A DNA stretch of 64,000 bases from CAYWEM01 sp964457225. Lineage in GTDB: Bacteria; Acidobacteriota; Aminicenantia; UBA2199. This document shows positions 8,264 through 17,289 of the stretch, in pieces. The translations under genes were made by a program, and so were the position numbers. Location: NCBI GenBank assembly GCA_964457225.1, contig CAYWEM010000004.1:124001-188000 (forward strand), given 5' to 3'. Below the pieces are notes generated by a model, which was not told the origin of the DNA, searched no databases, and saw only the letters and a list, made by a program, of their open reading frames with translations. Position 1 is the stretch's first letter; each line of letters starts with the position of its first letter.

Positions 8264-9207
8264 TGCCAAGCCCGGGATTCAAACAAAACCACCTGCTGGG
8301 CATTGAGCATCTGAGCCCGGAAGAAATCGACCTGATACTTGACACGGCGGAATCATTCGTCGAAGTCTCCAACCGGGATATTAAAAAAGTTCCGGCGCTC
8401 AAAGGGAAAACCGTAGTCAACCTCTTTTTTGAAAATTCAACCCGTACCCGCAGTTCTTTTGAAATAGCAGCCAAGCGACTCAGCGCCGACATCATCAATT
8501 TCAGCTCCTCGGTCTCCAGTCTCAAAAAGGGTGAAACACTGAAAGACACGGTACTTACCCTGGAGGCGATGAATCCCCATATCATAGTTATCCGGCACTC
8601 GGCCTCCGGTTCCCCCCTGTATCTGACCACTTTCGCCCGTTCATCCATCATCAATGCCGGTGACGGGTTTCACGAGCACCCCACCCAGGCCCTGCTCGAT
8701 GCCCTGACCATCCGCCAGCGACTGGGACGCATCCGGAAACTCAAGATCGCCATCATAGGTGACATTCTTCACTCCCGGGTGGCCCGTTCAAACATTTTCC
8801 TGCACCGGAAAATGAAAAACGAAATCGTGCTCATCGGTCCACCTTCACTGGTTCCCGAGGAATTCAAGGCTCTCGGTGTCACGGTCTGCCATGACATCAG
8901 GGCGGGAGTGAAAGATGCCGATGCAGTCATGATGCTCAGAGTCCAGGAAGAACGCGGAGCCCGCAATTACTTCCCTTCAATTCGCGAGTACCGCCGCCTC
9001 TTCGCCATCAACCGCGAGATATTCAGCCTGGCCAAGAAAAAGGCGATACTGCTCCACCCGGGGCCGATCAACCGTGATGTTGAAATCGACACGTCCATGG
9101 CCGACGCTGAGGAATCGGTCATACTGGAACAGGTCAACAACGGTATCGCCGTGCGCATGGCCGTGTTATACCTGCTGAAAGGAGAAAGAGATGAAGCTGC
9201 TGATTAA
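8263..9207 (+). CDS. pyrB: Aspartate carbamoyltransferase catalytic subunit
   Basis: Catalyses carbamoyl phosphate plus aspartate to carbamoyl aspartate, the committed step of pyrimidine synthesis. The carbamoyl-phosphate motif FFENSTRTRSSFE is near residue 52, HPTQALLD near 146 and the C-terminal HPGPINR near 265. The length (314 residues) is normal. ATG overlaps the pyrR stop by one base, and the gene overlaps pyrC by 17 bases. No pyrI regulatory subunit is nearby. Confidence 0.97.
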   Translation: MPSPGFKQNHLLGIEHLSPEEIDLILDTAESFVEVSNRDIKKVPALKGKTVVNLFFENSTRTRSSFEIAAKRLSADIINFSSSVSSLKKGETLKDTVLTLEAMNPHIIVIRHSASGSPLYLTTFARSSIINAGDGFHEHPTQALLDALTIRQRLGRIRKLKIAIIGDILHSRVARSNIFLHRKMKNEIVLIGPPSLVPEEFKALGVTVCHDIRAGVKDADAVMMLRVQEERGARNYFPSIREYRRLFAINREIFSLAKKKAILLHPGPINRDVEIDTSMADAEESVILEQVNNGIAVRMAVLYLLKGERDEAAD

Positions 9208-10483
9208 GAACGGAAGAGTGATTGACCCGGCAAATAAAACCGATGACAAGCTTGATGTTTTGCTGGAAAACGGGCTGGTAAGCAGAATCGCTCCTTCAAT
9301 CAGGGAAAACGGGGACACCCCTGTATATGACGCCTCCGACCTGATCGTCTGCCCCGGGTTCGTTGATATGCACACTCATTTACGGGAGCCCGGCCAGGAA
9401 CACAAGGAAACCATTGAATCAGGCAGCCGGGCCGCGGCCCGCGGCGGATTCACCTCCATAGCCTGCATGGCCAATACAGATCCGGTCAACGACAACCGCT
9501 CGGTAACCGAGTTCATCATCGCCCGGGCCCGACAGGTAGGCCTGGTCAATGTTTTTCCGATCGCCGCCATTTCCCGGGGGCTTCAGGGAGAAAAACTGGT
9601 TGAAATGGAAGACCTGGTCAGCGGGGGAGCGGTGGCTTTTTCCGATGACGGCAGCTGTGTCATGCATGCCGACCTGATCCGCAAAGCCCTGGAATATGCA
9701 AAAATGCTTGACGTGCCGATTATCGAGCACCCGGAGGACCATACAATTTCGGCCGAGGGCCAGGTCAATGAAGGTTTTATCTCCTACAAGTACGGCCTGC
9801 GCGGGATTCTCAACGCCGCAGAGGAAGTGATTGTCGCCCGGGATATCATATTGCAGGATCGCATCCGCTCCCGCCTGCACCTGACTCATATCTCAACCGC
9901 CGGTGCCATTGATCTGATCCGCAAAGCCAAGCAGAACGGAATTCCGGTCAGCGTGGATGTAACACCGCACCATCTTTTGCTCAATGAAGAATGCATCACC
10001 ACGTATGATCCCAATTTCAAGGTCAAGCCCCCCCTGCGCACTGAAAAGGACCGGCTGGCCATCCTGGAAGCAGTGGCGGACGGCACAGTCGACTGTATCG
10101 CCTCGGATCACGCTCCTCACACCCGTGACGACAAGGACAAGGAATTCGAATACGCTCCCTTTGGCGTGATAGGCCTGGAAACGACTTTTCCGATTCTTTA
10201 TGACCGCCTGGTACGCAGTTCCACCATTTCCATCAACCGCTTGGTTGAATTACTGTCAACCAATCCGGCCGCAGTGCTGAACCTCAAGGACAGGGGCCTG
10301 ATAAAAACTGGACTGCCGGCGGACCTGACCATCATCAATCCCAGGGCTTCATTCAGGATTGATGCCGAGAAATTCCATTCCATGGCCCGGAATTGTCCAT
10401 TTACCAACTGGAGCGGGCAGGGCGACATTGCCTGCACCATAGTGGGCGGCCGCCTGGTTTACAAGGCCGCTGACGCCGGCTAA
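9191..10483 (+). CDS. pyrC: Dihydroorotase
   Basis: Cyclises carbamoyl aspartate to dihydroorotate. This is the 430-residue class I type, with the zinc motif DMHTHLREPG near residue 58, the metal-ligand histidines in THIS and PIIEHPED, and the substrate segment ASDHAPHTRDDKDKEF near 306. A GGAG site inside the end of pyrB serves the ATG. It is the third gene of a pyrR-B-C unit; carAB and pyrD are not in the window, while pyrE and pyrG are elsewhere in it. Confidence 0.96.
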   Translation: MKLLIKNGRVIDPANKTDDKLDVLLENGLVSRIAPSIRENGDTPVYDASDLIVCPGFVDMHTHLREPGQEHKETIESGSRAAARGGFTSIACMANTDPVNDNRSVTEFIIARARQVGLVNVFPIAAISRGLQGEKLVEMEDLVSGGAVAFSDDGSCVMHADLIRKALEYAKMLDVPIIEHPEDHTISAEGQVNEGFISYKYGLRGILNAAEEVIVARDIILQDRIRSRLHLTHISTAGAIDLIRKAKQNGIPVSVDVTPHHLLLNEECITTYDPNFKVKPPLRTEKDRLAILEAVADGTVDCIASDHAPHTRDDKDKEFEYAPFGVIGLETTFPILYDRLVRSSTISINRLVELLSTNPAAVLNLKDRGLIKTGLPADLTIINPRASFRIDAEKFHSMARNCPFTNWSGQGDIACTIVGGRLVYKAADAG

Positions 10484-10513
10484 GCCAAGCTTTCTTCACC
10501 AATCGACCTGGTT

Positions 10514-11584
10514 TCAGCAGTCGCGGCTGATAAAACCAGCCGCGATTATGGCGCCTTGCTGGTAAAGCACACCGATTTGCCCGGGGGTTACGGTGAAAGC
10601 CGGGGTCAGGAAGCTTAAAATCATTTCACCTTCAGCTCCTCCCCGTAGGATAACCGGAACCGGACGAGCCGAAGATCGGGTTTTGACGAGCAATTCGCAG
10701 GTCGGATCAGGCTTTTTCCAGCTGACGACCTGGGTCAGCTTTAATTCCCGGCAGAACAGTTCCTCTCTTGACCCCAGGCGGACACTGTTGGTTTGCAGGT
10801 CGATTGAGGTGACGTAAAGCCTTTTTCCGGCCGCTAAATTGGTGCCGCGCCTCTGACCGATAGTAAATCGGGCCGCCCCCCGGTGAGTACCGATTTCTTC
10901 TCCGGCAGAATTTAAAAAACAACCCGGGAAGAATAGCTCAGGTTTCATCTTCAGCAGGAAATCAGCCATGCTGCCCCCGGCCAGGAAGCAGGCATCCTGG
11001 CTTTCCCTGGCATTGGCCAGAGGCAGACCTTCAACCAGTTCCCGCACTTCGGAAAGGCTGATTTCAGCCAGTGGAAAACAGACCCGGTTCAACAATCCGG
11101 GATCGACCATGGCCAGGAAATAGATCTGGGACTTTTTCAGTTCAAGAGGCTCAACCAACTGGATGCCTTCCGGGCCCAGGCGCAAGGCGGCGTAATGCCC
11201 GGTGGCAAAATAGCTGCATCCGGTTGACTCAAGCGCCCGGAACATAAAATCGGCAAACTTGAGTTTACGGTTGCACAAAGCACAGGGATTCGGGGTCAAA
11301 CCACGGGCGTAGGTTTCCAGAACGTAATTGAGAACCTTGTTTTGAAATGATTCCCGGCAGTCGATTTTCAGCCATGGTATTCCCAGGAGATCAGCCAGTT
11401 GCGAGCAAGCCCGCAAGCGATCCTCATCACCTTCCAGTCCAAGATGCATGGTGACTGCGGTCACCCGGTGGCCGGCGTCCCGCAGCAACCTGGCCGAGGC
11501 CGTGGAATCCTTGCCCCCGCTGAAGGCAAGTGCAACGGATGAACCCGCTGCTAAAGGTCCTGCTGCAGTTTTAATAGATCTCAT
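10514..11584 (-). CDS. mnmA: tRNA-specific 2-thiouridylase MnmA
   Basis: Adds sulfur to the wobble uridine of Lys, Glu and Gln tRNAs. The PP-loop SGGKDS is near residue 23, the NPCALCN cysteine pair near 100 and the second catalytic cysteine in ESQDACFL near 195. The length (356 residues) is normal. No good Shine-Dalgarno site or leaderless -10 was found. The last codons contain an 8-bp hairpin (10522-10544) that could help termination against the convergent pyrC, but there is no T tract. Confidence 0.94.
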   Translation of the reverse strand: MRSIKTAAGPLAAGSSVALAFSGGKDSTASARLLRDAGHRVTAVTMHLGLEGDEDRLRACSQLADLLGIPWLKIDCRESFQNKVLNYVLETYARGLTPNPCALCNRKLKFADFMFRALESTGCSYFATGHYAALRLGPEGIQLVEPLELKKSQIYFLAMVDPGLLNRVCFPLAEISLSEVRELVEGLPLANARESQDACFLAGGSMADFLLKMKPELFFPGCFLNSAGEEIGTHRGAARFTIGQRRGTNLAAGKRLYVTSIDLQTNSVRLGSREELFCRELKLTQVVSWKKPDPTCELLVKTRSSARPVPVILRGGAEGEMILSFLTPAFTVTPGQIGVLYQQGAIIAAGFISRDC

Positions 11585-11825
11585 GTTTTTTCAGGCCTGC
11601 ATAGCCCGATTCAAAAAAAACAAACGCGGGAAACAATTTAAAAGCTGCCTGCAAAGAACAGGCGCCCCTGCTTCAGCCTGGATTCCATGCCGATTTGACC
11701 ATCTTCGCATTTTCAGTACTTCTCCATTTAAAGCCAGGAATAACACATGAAGTAACATTATTCAAATCCGTGTTTGCTTTAGCCGAGCAGGGAAAATGCC
11801 CCAAATGGCCTGAGCACCTGAATTA

Positions 11826-11834
11826 TGATAAACT
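11826..11834 (+). promoter_or_regulatory. Extended -10 promoter of the sulfatase-family gene (leaderless)
   Basis: TGA-TAAACT at 11826-11834 puts +1 at 11841, one base before the ATG. No convincing -35 box is visible. The rest of the 257-base gap back to mnmA (11585-11841) shows no gene. Confidence 0.5.
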
Positions 11835-11841
11835 TAAATAC

Positions 11842-13464
11842 ATGAAAAACAACAGCCTTAAGCCTGTATTCCAGAAAGCCGTTTTCCTCGGGAACGTCTG
11901 GTTGACTTCCACCCTGATTCTCACCCTGATATTGGCTCCCTGGAAGACGATTCTGGCTAACGGTTATCCGGCCCTGGGCTATTGGCATACGTTTTTTTCT
12001 ATGCTCAGTGCTCAATTCTCCAAAGCCTTGCTTTTCAGCCTCCCTGTTGCACTAATTGCCTTGCTGATCTCCTTTTTCAAGTCCGGAAGCAGGCCCCCCA
12101 GACCAAAACGATCGGGAGCGGCATCAATTGTTTTTTTTATTGTCTTGTTTTCAATCGGATCGATGGTTTTTCTGTCTGTAAACAGGGTCAAAAACAAACC
12201 TGGATTTAACATTATCCTGATAATCGTCGATGCCCTGAGACCTGATTTCACCTCATTGGTTCCAGGCGGCCCGGATAACACTCCTAAACTGAGGGAAATG
12301 CTTCTGCCCGACTCCGTTTATTTCCCCTTGGCCTTCGCCAATGCCCCCTGGACCCTGCCTTCCGTTTCATCCCTGCTGACTTCACGCTATCCATCGTTCC
12401 TCCAGGTTGAAAACCTGATGTCCAGGCTGGACGAGGCCCAGCTGACCTTGGCCGAAGTGCTCAGGGAAGAAGGATACGTCACCGGAGCCATAGTCAGCCA
12501 CACCCTTTTGACTGAGATTCATGGCATTCACCAGGGATTTTCCTATTTCAACGACCGGAATATTTCCGATGATTTTCACAACCAGGCGGCAATCAGTTCA
12601 CCGGGAGTTACGGATGACGCCATAGACTTCATCAGAAAAAACCATGAAAATAAGTTTTTCCTGATGCTTCATTATTTCGATCCGCACTTCATGTACCTGG
12701 ACCATGACGATTCCTGCCCCTACCAGGGCCCTTTCAACAGCTGGGATTTCAACCAGATGCTGATTGCCATTCACGAAGGGGATTATTCTCCCCATGACCT
12801 TGACTACCTAAGATGCTGTTACAGCAGTGAAATCAGATTTACTGACAGGCACCTGGGGCGTTTGCTTACTGAACTCAAAAAAAACGGTCTTTACGATGAA
12901 AGCCTGATTGTTTTCACCGCTGATCACGGCGAGGAATTTGCCGAAAAAGGCGGTTTCGGCCACAGTACCTCGCTTTACAATGAGCAGATTCGGATTCCCT
13001 TCATGATAAAACCCCCCGGAAGTATATCTTCCCGTTTATACCCGGATCAGATGGTTTCGAACCTTGATCTCAAGCCTACAGTGCTTGATTTACTCGCCGT
13101 AAAAGCGCCGGAGGGCATGCAGGGAAAAAGCCTGGCCCGGGAAAACCAGGCCGCCCGATATATCTTTTCCGAAGTCAACCATGAAAACTTCGCTTACAAA
13201 ATCGACCAGGCTGCTGTTATGTCAGCCGGCTGGAAGCTTATCCGCGACAATGAGAAACAGAGCTACGAGTTGTTTGACCTGGTAAACGATCCATTTGAGC
13301 TGAATGACAGGTATGCTGCTTCCCCGCCGATCCTGGCTTCTCTCAAGGCCAACCTGTTGCGCTGGGAAAATCTCATCGCCCGCGAAAAAAGAAAGCCGGC
13401 AAAAACCCGCAAACCCATGAGCGAAGCGGAAAAGAGAAAGCTCAAATCCCTGGGATACTTGTAA
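11842..13464 (+). CDS. Membrane-anchored sulfatase/alkaline-phosphatase superfamily protein
   Basis: The protein (540 residues) has three N-terminal transmembrane helices (about residues 12-35, 60-82 and 95-115), then a periplasmic catalytic domain. IVDALRPDF and FTADHGEEF with HS supply the metal ligands. The nucleophile region reads APWTLPSVSSLLTSR: threonine stands where true sulfatases carry the cysteine or serine that becomes formylglycine. A phosphotransferase or phosphodiesterase acting on lipids or envelope glycans is therefore at least as likely as a sulfatase. No ribosome-binding site precedes the ATG; the frame stays open upstream to 11695, but this lies before the -10 box. Confidence 0.85.
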   Translation: MKNNSLKPVFQKAVFLGNVWLTSTLILTLILAPWKTILANGYPALGYWHTFFSMLSAQFSKALLFSLPVALIALLISFFKSGSRPPRPKRSGAASIVFFIVLFSIGSMVFLSVNRVKNKPGFNIILIIVDALRPDFTSLVPGGPDNTPKLREMLLPDSVYFPLAFANAPWTLPSVSSLLTSRYPSFLQVENLMSRLDEAQLTLAEVLREEGYVTGAIVSHTLLTEIHGIHQGFSYFNDRNISDDFHNQAAISSPGVTDDAIDFIRKNHENKFFLMLHYFDPHFMYLDHDDSCPYQGPFNSWDFNQMLIAIHEGDYSPHDLDYLRCCYSSEIRFTDRHLGRLLTELKKNGLYDESLIVFTADHGEEFAEKGGFGHSTSLYNEQIRIPFMIKPPGSISSRLYPDQMVSNLDLKPTVLDLLAVKAPEGMQGKSLARENQAARYIFSEVNHENFAYKIDQAAVMSAGWKLIRDNEKQSYELFDLVNDPFELNDRYAASPPILASLKANLLRWENLIAREKRKPAKTRKPMSEAEKRKLKSLGYL

Positions 13465-13543
13465 AGCAACCAAATTATCAATCTTTTTTGAAAAACCGGG
13501 AAACGAAAAGTATTGATCGCTTTTTTGGAAAAACTGCTCCGGT

Positions 13544-13572
13544 TTGACAAAAACCGGCTCTTATTGTATAAA
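13544..13572 (+). promoter_or_regulatory. Promoter of etfBA
   Basis: TTGACA (13544-13549), 17-base spacer, TATAAA (13567-13572). The expected start near 13579 gives a 42-base leader with an AGGGAGG site at 13608-13614. Confidence 0.85.
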
Positions 13573-13620
13573 TATAACTCTACTTTTTACCAAAATTCCA
13601 TTCGATCAGGGAGGCAGGTA

Positions 13621-14391
13621 ATGAACGTTTTCGTTTTGCTCAAGCAAGTGCCGGATACCGAAGCGGTGCTGGCCATTCGCCAGGACAAGGGTATCCAGGA
13701 AGATGGCATTAAATGGATAATCAATCCCTATGATGAATATGCCGTTGAAGAGGCCCTGAAATTAAAGGAAAGCCGCAGTGACGTAACTGTAACCGCGATA
13801 ACCTTCGGGCCGGAGAGAGCCGATGCCGTTTTAAGAACCGCCCTGGCCATGGGCGTACAAAAAGCGGTCCATGTAAATGGAGAAAACAGCGCCGACCCGC
13901 TTTTAACCGCTGCCGTACTCGCGGAAACAATCAAGAAAGAAGGACAGCCCGATATACTCCTGACCGGCAAAGAAGCCATAGACGACAATGCCAACCAGAT
14001 TCACCTCCTGTTGGCGGAAATGTTGCAATTGCCGGCGGCCGCCAACGTTATCAACTGCCGGTATGAAAGCGACAAGGTCGTCGTTTTACGTGAAATCGAT
14101 GAGGGAGCCAAGGAAAAGATCGAAATGCCTTTTCCCTGCCTGGTTGCCGTTACCAAGGGCATCAACACGCCCCGCTACGCTTCATTGATGGGAATAATGA
14201 AGGCAAAAAAGATGGAAGTGAAGAAAATCGAAATAAGCGAATTAGCGGCTCTTCTGCCGCAAGCCGGAATTTCTCTGAAAAAACTGAGCTTTCCGGCAGA
14301 AAAACCACAGGGCCGTGTAATTACCGGAACTCCGGCCGAGGCAGTTTCCGAACTGGTCAGACTGCTGCGGGAAGAAGCCAAGGTTATTTAG
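13621..14391 (+). CDS. etfB: Electron transfer flavoprotein, beta subunit
   Basis: A 256-residue AMP-binding subunit of the ETF heterodimer, which carries electrons between flavoprotein dehydrogenases and the quinone pool or a bifurcating partner. The N-terminus (MNVFVLLKQVPDTE), the segment NPYDEYAVEEALKLKE near residue 42 and LLTGKEAIDDNANQ near 117 are characteristic. ATG follows AGGGAGG by six bases; upstream in-frame codons lie in the promoter. etfA follows after nine bases. No acyl-CoA dehydrogenase gene is adjacent. Confidence 0.95.
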   Translation: MNVFVLLKQVPDTEAVLAIRQDKGIQEDGIKWIINPYDEYAVEEALKLKESRSDVTVTAITFGPERADAVLRTALAMGVQKAVHVNGENSADPLLTAAVLAETIKKEGQPDILLTGKEAIDDNANQIHLLLAEMLQLPAAANVINCRYESDKVVVLREIDEGAKEKIEMPFPCLVAVTKGINTPRYASLMGIMKAKKMEVKKIEISELAALLPQAGISLKKLSFPAEKPQGRVITGTPAEAVSELVRLLREEAKVI

Positions 14392-14400
14392 GAGGAAAAA

Positions 14401-15345
14401 ATGCCCAAACTGGGAATACTCATTGAACTCAAGGACAATAAACTCAAGAAAACCAATTTTGAACTGCTGAGTCTGGCGGCCGACTTCCAGGGAGATAAAA
14501 TCGCCTTTGTTTTCGCTGACAACGATATCGATTTTTCCGCTGAGCTGGCTGGAATCGGACAAATAGTTCTGATCAGGACAGAAGGAAAAGAATACCACCC
14601 GGAAATCTATTCCGCTACTTTGGCCCATATGATCCGGGAAATGGAAATATCCGACCTGATTGCCTCCGGTACAGCCCGCGGTCGTGATTTGATACCCCGC
14701 ACAGCAGCCAAACTGGGATTCGGCATGATCCAGGATTGCCTGAGTATAAACCTGAACGGGCACAGCGCCGTCAAACCGCTTTATTCAGGAAAACTGCTTG
14801 CCGAGTACCTGAATGAATCCCCAATCCGCCTGTATACCCTGCGGCCCAACGCAATTCCGGTATCGGGTAAACCCGAAGGGCCGGCGCCGCAGGTGATTAA
14901 CGGAAAACTGGTTGAAGTTGCGGAAAAACTGCGGATAATTGAGATACAGCGCAGTTCAGCCGCCGTAATAGACTTGTCTGAAGCCGAAATAATCATTTCC
15001 GGAGGACGGGGGCTTAAAAGCAGTGAAAACCTGGCCCTGCTGGCTGAATTGGCCCAAATCCTGGGAGCGGCACTTGGAGCATCAAGGGCCGCCGTAGATG
15101 CTGAAATCGCCCCTCCAGAAACCCAGGTCGGGCAAACCGGGAAAATAGTCAGCCCCAAGCTTTACATTGCCTGCGGTATTTCCGGAGCCATTCAGCATTT
15201 CGTCGGCATGAAAACTTCCAAGGTAATCGTCGCCATCAACAAGGATCCAGAAGCTCCTATTTTCAAAAAAGCCGATTACGGAATAGTAGCCGATTTATTT
15301 GAAGCAGTGCCGCTTTTACAGCAGGAACTGCGCAAGATAATCTGA
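14401..15345 (+). CDS. etfA: Electron transfer flavoprotein, alpha subunit
   Basis: A 314-residue FAD-binding partner of EtfB. The C-terminal FAD domain carries SGGRGLKS near residue 200, a GQTG turn and SPKLYIACGISGAIQH near 257-272, followed by AINKDPEAPIF. A GGAGGAAAAA site precedes the ATG. The gene ends 24 bases from the convergent rpoD stop. Confidence 0.95.
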   Translation: MPKLGILIELKDNKLKKTNFELLSLAADFQGDKIAFVFADNDIDFSAELAGIGQIVLIRTEGKEYHPEIYSATLAHMIREMEISDLIASGTARGRDLIPRTAAKLGFGMIQDCLSINLNGHSAVKPLYSGKLLAEYLNESPIRLYTLRPNAIPVSGKPEGPAPQVINGKLVEVAEKLRIIEIQRSSAAVIDLSEAEIIISGGRGLKSSENLALLAELAQILGAALGASRAAVDAEIAPPETQVGQTGKIVSPKLYIACGISGAIQHFVGMKTSKVIVAINKDPEAPIFKKADYGIVADLFEAVPLLQQELRKII

Positions 15346-15369
15346 ACCGGGGGAAAAAGCGACCTGGGA

Positions 15370-17289
15370 TTATTCTTCCCGGTCCTTGTCTTTTTCCCGG
15401 TCTCGTTCTTTCTCCCTTGCATTTTCCGGCTTGTCCAGGAAAGAGACCAGTTTTCGCGACTTCTTTTTGAGTTTTCGCAAAGCCTTTGCTTCAATCTGCC
15501 TGATACGCTCTCTGGTTACCTGAAATTCCTGGCCGACTTCTTCCAGAGTGTGTTCATTGCCGTCACGCAGTCCGAAACGCATTTCTATCACCCGGGCTTC
15601 CCTTTCCGTAATAGTTGACAGTATCAGTTCCAATTGCTCCTTGAGATTCTGCTGAGAGACTATTTCCGGAGGAGAAATCATTTTTTCGTCTTCCAGGAAA
15701 TCCCCCAGATGGGAATCGTCATCACCGATCGGAGTTTCCAGTGAAATGGGGTCCTGGGCGATTTTCAATATCTTACGGATTTTTTCAGCCGGCATATCCG
15801 TTTCAAAGGCGATTTCCTCTTCGGTCGGCTCACGACCAAGCTCCTGGACCAGTCGCCTCTGGGTCCGGTTTATCTTGTGAATGGTTTCGATCATGTGTAC
15901 GGGAATACGTATGGTGCGGGCCTGGTCGGCGATGGCCCTGGTTATGGCCTGGCGAATCCACCAGGTGGCATAAGTGGAAAACTTGTATCCTCGCTGATAC
16001 TCAAATTTCTCAACGGCTTTCATCAAGCCGATATTGCCCTCCTGAATCAAGTCGGCGAACTGCATGCCGCGATTAATGTATTTTTTTGCAATTGAGACAA
16101 CCAGGCGCAGGTTCGATTCGACCAGGTCATTCTTTGAAAGCTCGATCAAGTGCTGACCGTCATCGATATCTGCACAGGTTTTAAACAGGTCTTCCTGGTT
16201 TATTTCATATCTCTTGTCAAGATTCTCAATTCTTTTCCGGCAATTTTCAATTTCAGCTGCTATATCGTGTATTTCCTGGTACTTTTCAGGTTCGGCGTTC
16301 AGGTTATGGATACGCATCAACGCATGGTCATAGCTTCTTTTCAAGTCCAGAATCTTGTCGATGAATTTTTTCTTGTGTTCAAACAGAATCGACATCTCCT
16401 GGATAACCTGGGTTATTCTGACCATTTTCTTGGCGATACGGAAGTTGGAAACCCGGGCTTTTTTCAGCTCGCGAAGCTCCCGCTTCAGCTTGTTCAATTC
16501 CTCGAACTGCCGTAAAAAATTTTCGCGGGCCTTCTGTTTTTTGGCTTCATCGTAGATGTCATCGGTAACTTCTATGACCTCGTCGATATCCTTGACGCCT
16601 TCCAGAACTTCCCGCCCCAGATCGATAACCGAATTGAGCACTATGTTGGTTTTTGAAAGTGCTTTGATTACCTTCTTTTCTCCACGCTCAATTTTTCGGG
16701 CTATTTCAACTTCTTCATTACGCGACAGCAGGTTGACGTTGCCCATCTCCCGCAGGTACTGGCGTACCGGGTCGCCAACGGTCTCACTTCTCTCGACAAC
16801 CGGTTTACTCGCTTTTTTCACCGCCGCTTTGACTATCTTTATTTCGTTGTTTTTCAAGTAGTGCTTGATAAACTTTATGTTCTGACGAATGATTTCCTCT
16901 GAGCCGAAAACGTACTGGATATAACTGTTTTCGAGAATTCCGAAACTCTTTTTGCCTTTTTTGATCAGGGCTTTCAACTCTTTCTTGTATTCGCTGAGAA
17001 AGATCTTGTACTGTTGTAATTTCTCGTTTTCCCGCGGCAACTGAATTCTGATCCCCTGGTCGGCCAGAATTTTAACCAGCTCTTTTTTTCTCGTCAGCAG
17101 ACTGTTTTCCTTGATAAAAGATTGAAAACTGTCGTAAAGAATATTGCCCCCCCGCAATTTTGCCAGTTCCACCAGTTCGTTTATGATCAAAGGAGACAGG
17201 GATTGATCTTCCTGTTTAGCTGCTGATGAACTCTTGGTGCGGCTTGCCTTTGTACTGGTTTCATTCACCGTGGTTGATGACTTGCTCAA
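15370..17289 (-). CDS. rpoD: Primary sigma factor RpoD (sigma70)
   Basis: The housekeeping sigma factor, 639 residues. Region 2 (DLIQEGNIGLMKAVEKFEYQRGYKFSTYATWWIRQAI) binds the -10 element and region 4.2 (TLEEVGQEFQVTRERIRQIEAKALRKLK) binds the -35. A long charged linker separates the N-terminal region and region 2. The C-terminus ends in an unusual charged tail rich in Arg, Glu, Lys and Asp. The start is a TTG inside the last codons of dnaG, seven bases after GGGAGG; no ATG lies near. It is co-transcribed with dnaG, without rpsU. Confidence 0.95.
   Translation of the reverse strand: MSKSSTTVNETSTKASRTKSSSAAKQEDQSLSPLIINELVELAKLRGGNILYDSFQSFIKENSLLTRKKELVKILADQGIRIQLPRENEKLQQYKIFLSEYKKELKALIKKGKKSFGILENSYIQYVFGSEEIIRQNIKFIKHYLKNNEIKIVKAAVKKASKPVVERSETVGDPVRQYLREMGNVNLLSRNEEVEIARKIERGEKKVIKALSKTNIVLNSVIDLGREVLEGVKDIDEVIEVTDDIYDEAKKQKARENFLRQFEELNKLKRELRELKKARVSNFRIAKKMVRITQVIQEMSILFEHKKKFIDKILDLKRSYDHALMRIHNLNAEPEKYQEIHDIAAEIENCRKRIENLDKRYEINQEDLFKTCADIDDGQHLIELSKNDLVESNLRLVVSIAKKYINRGMQFADLIQEGNIGLMKAVEKFEYQRGYKFSTYATWWIRQAITRAIADQARTIRIPVHMIETIHKINRTQRRLVQELGREPTEEEIAFETDMPAEKIRKILKIAQDPISLETPIGDDDSHLGDFLEDEKMISPPEIVSQQNLKEQLELILSTITEREARVIEMRFGLRDGNEHTLEEVGQEFQVTRERIRQIEAKALRKLKKKSRKLVSFLDKPENAREKERDREKDKDREE

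Noticed and set aside
10522..10544. 8-bp hairpin at the end of mnmA as an intrinsic terminator
   Set aside because: Stem CGCGGCTG/CAGCCGCG is good, but no T tract follows on either strand and it lies in codons.
11695..11841. Extended N-terminus of the sulfatase-family protein
   Set aside because: The extended -10 box lies just before ATG 11842, and the extra residues are not signal- or domain-like.
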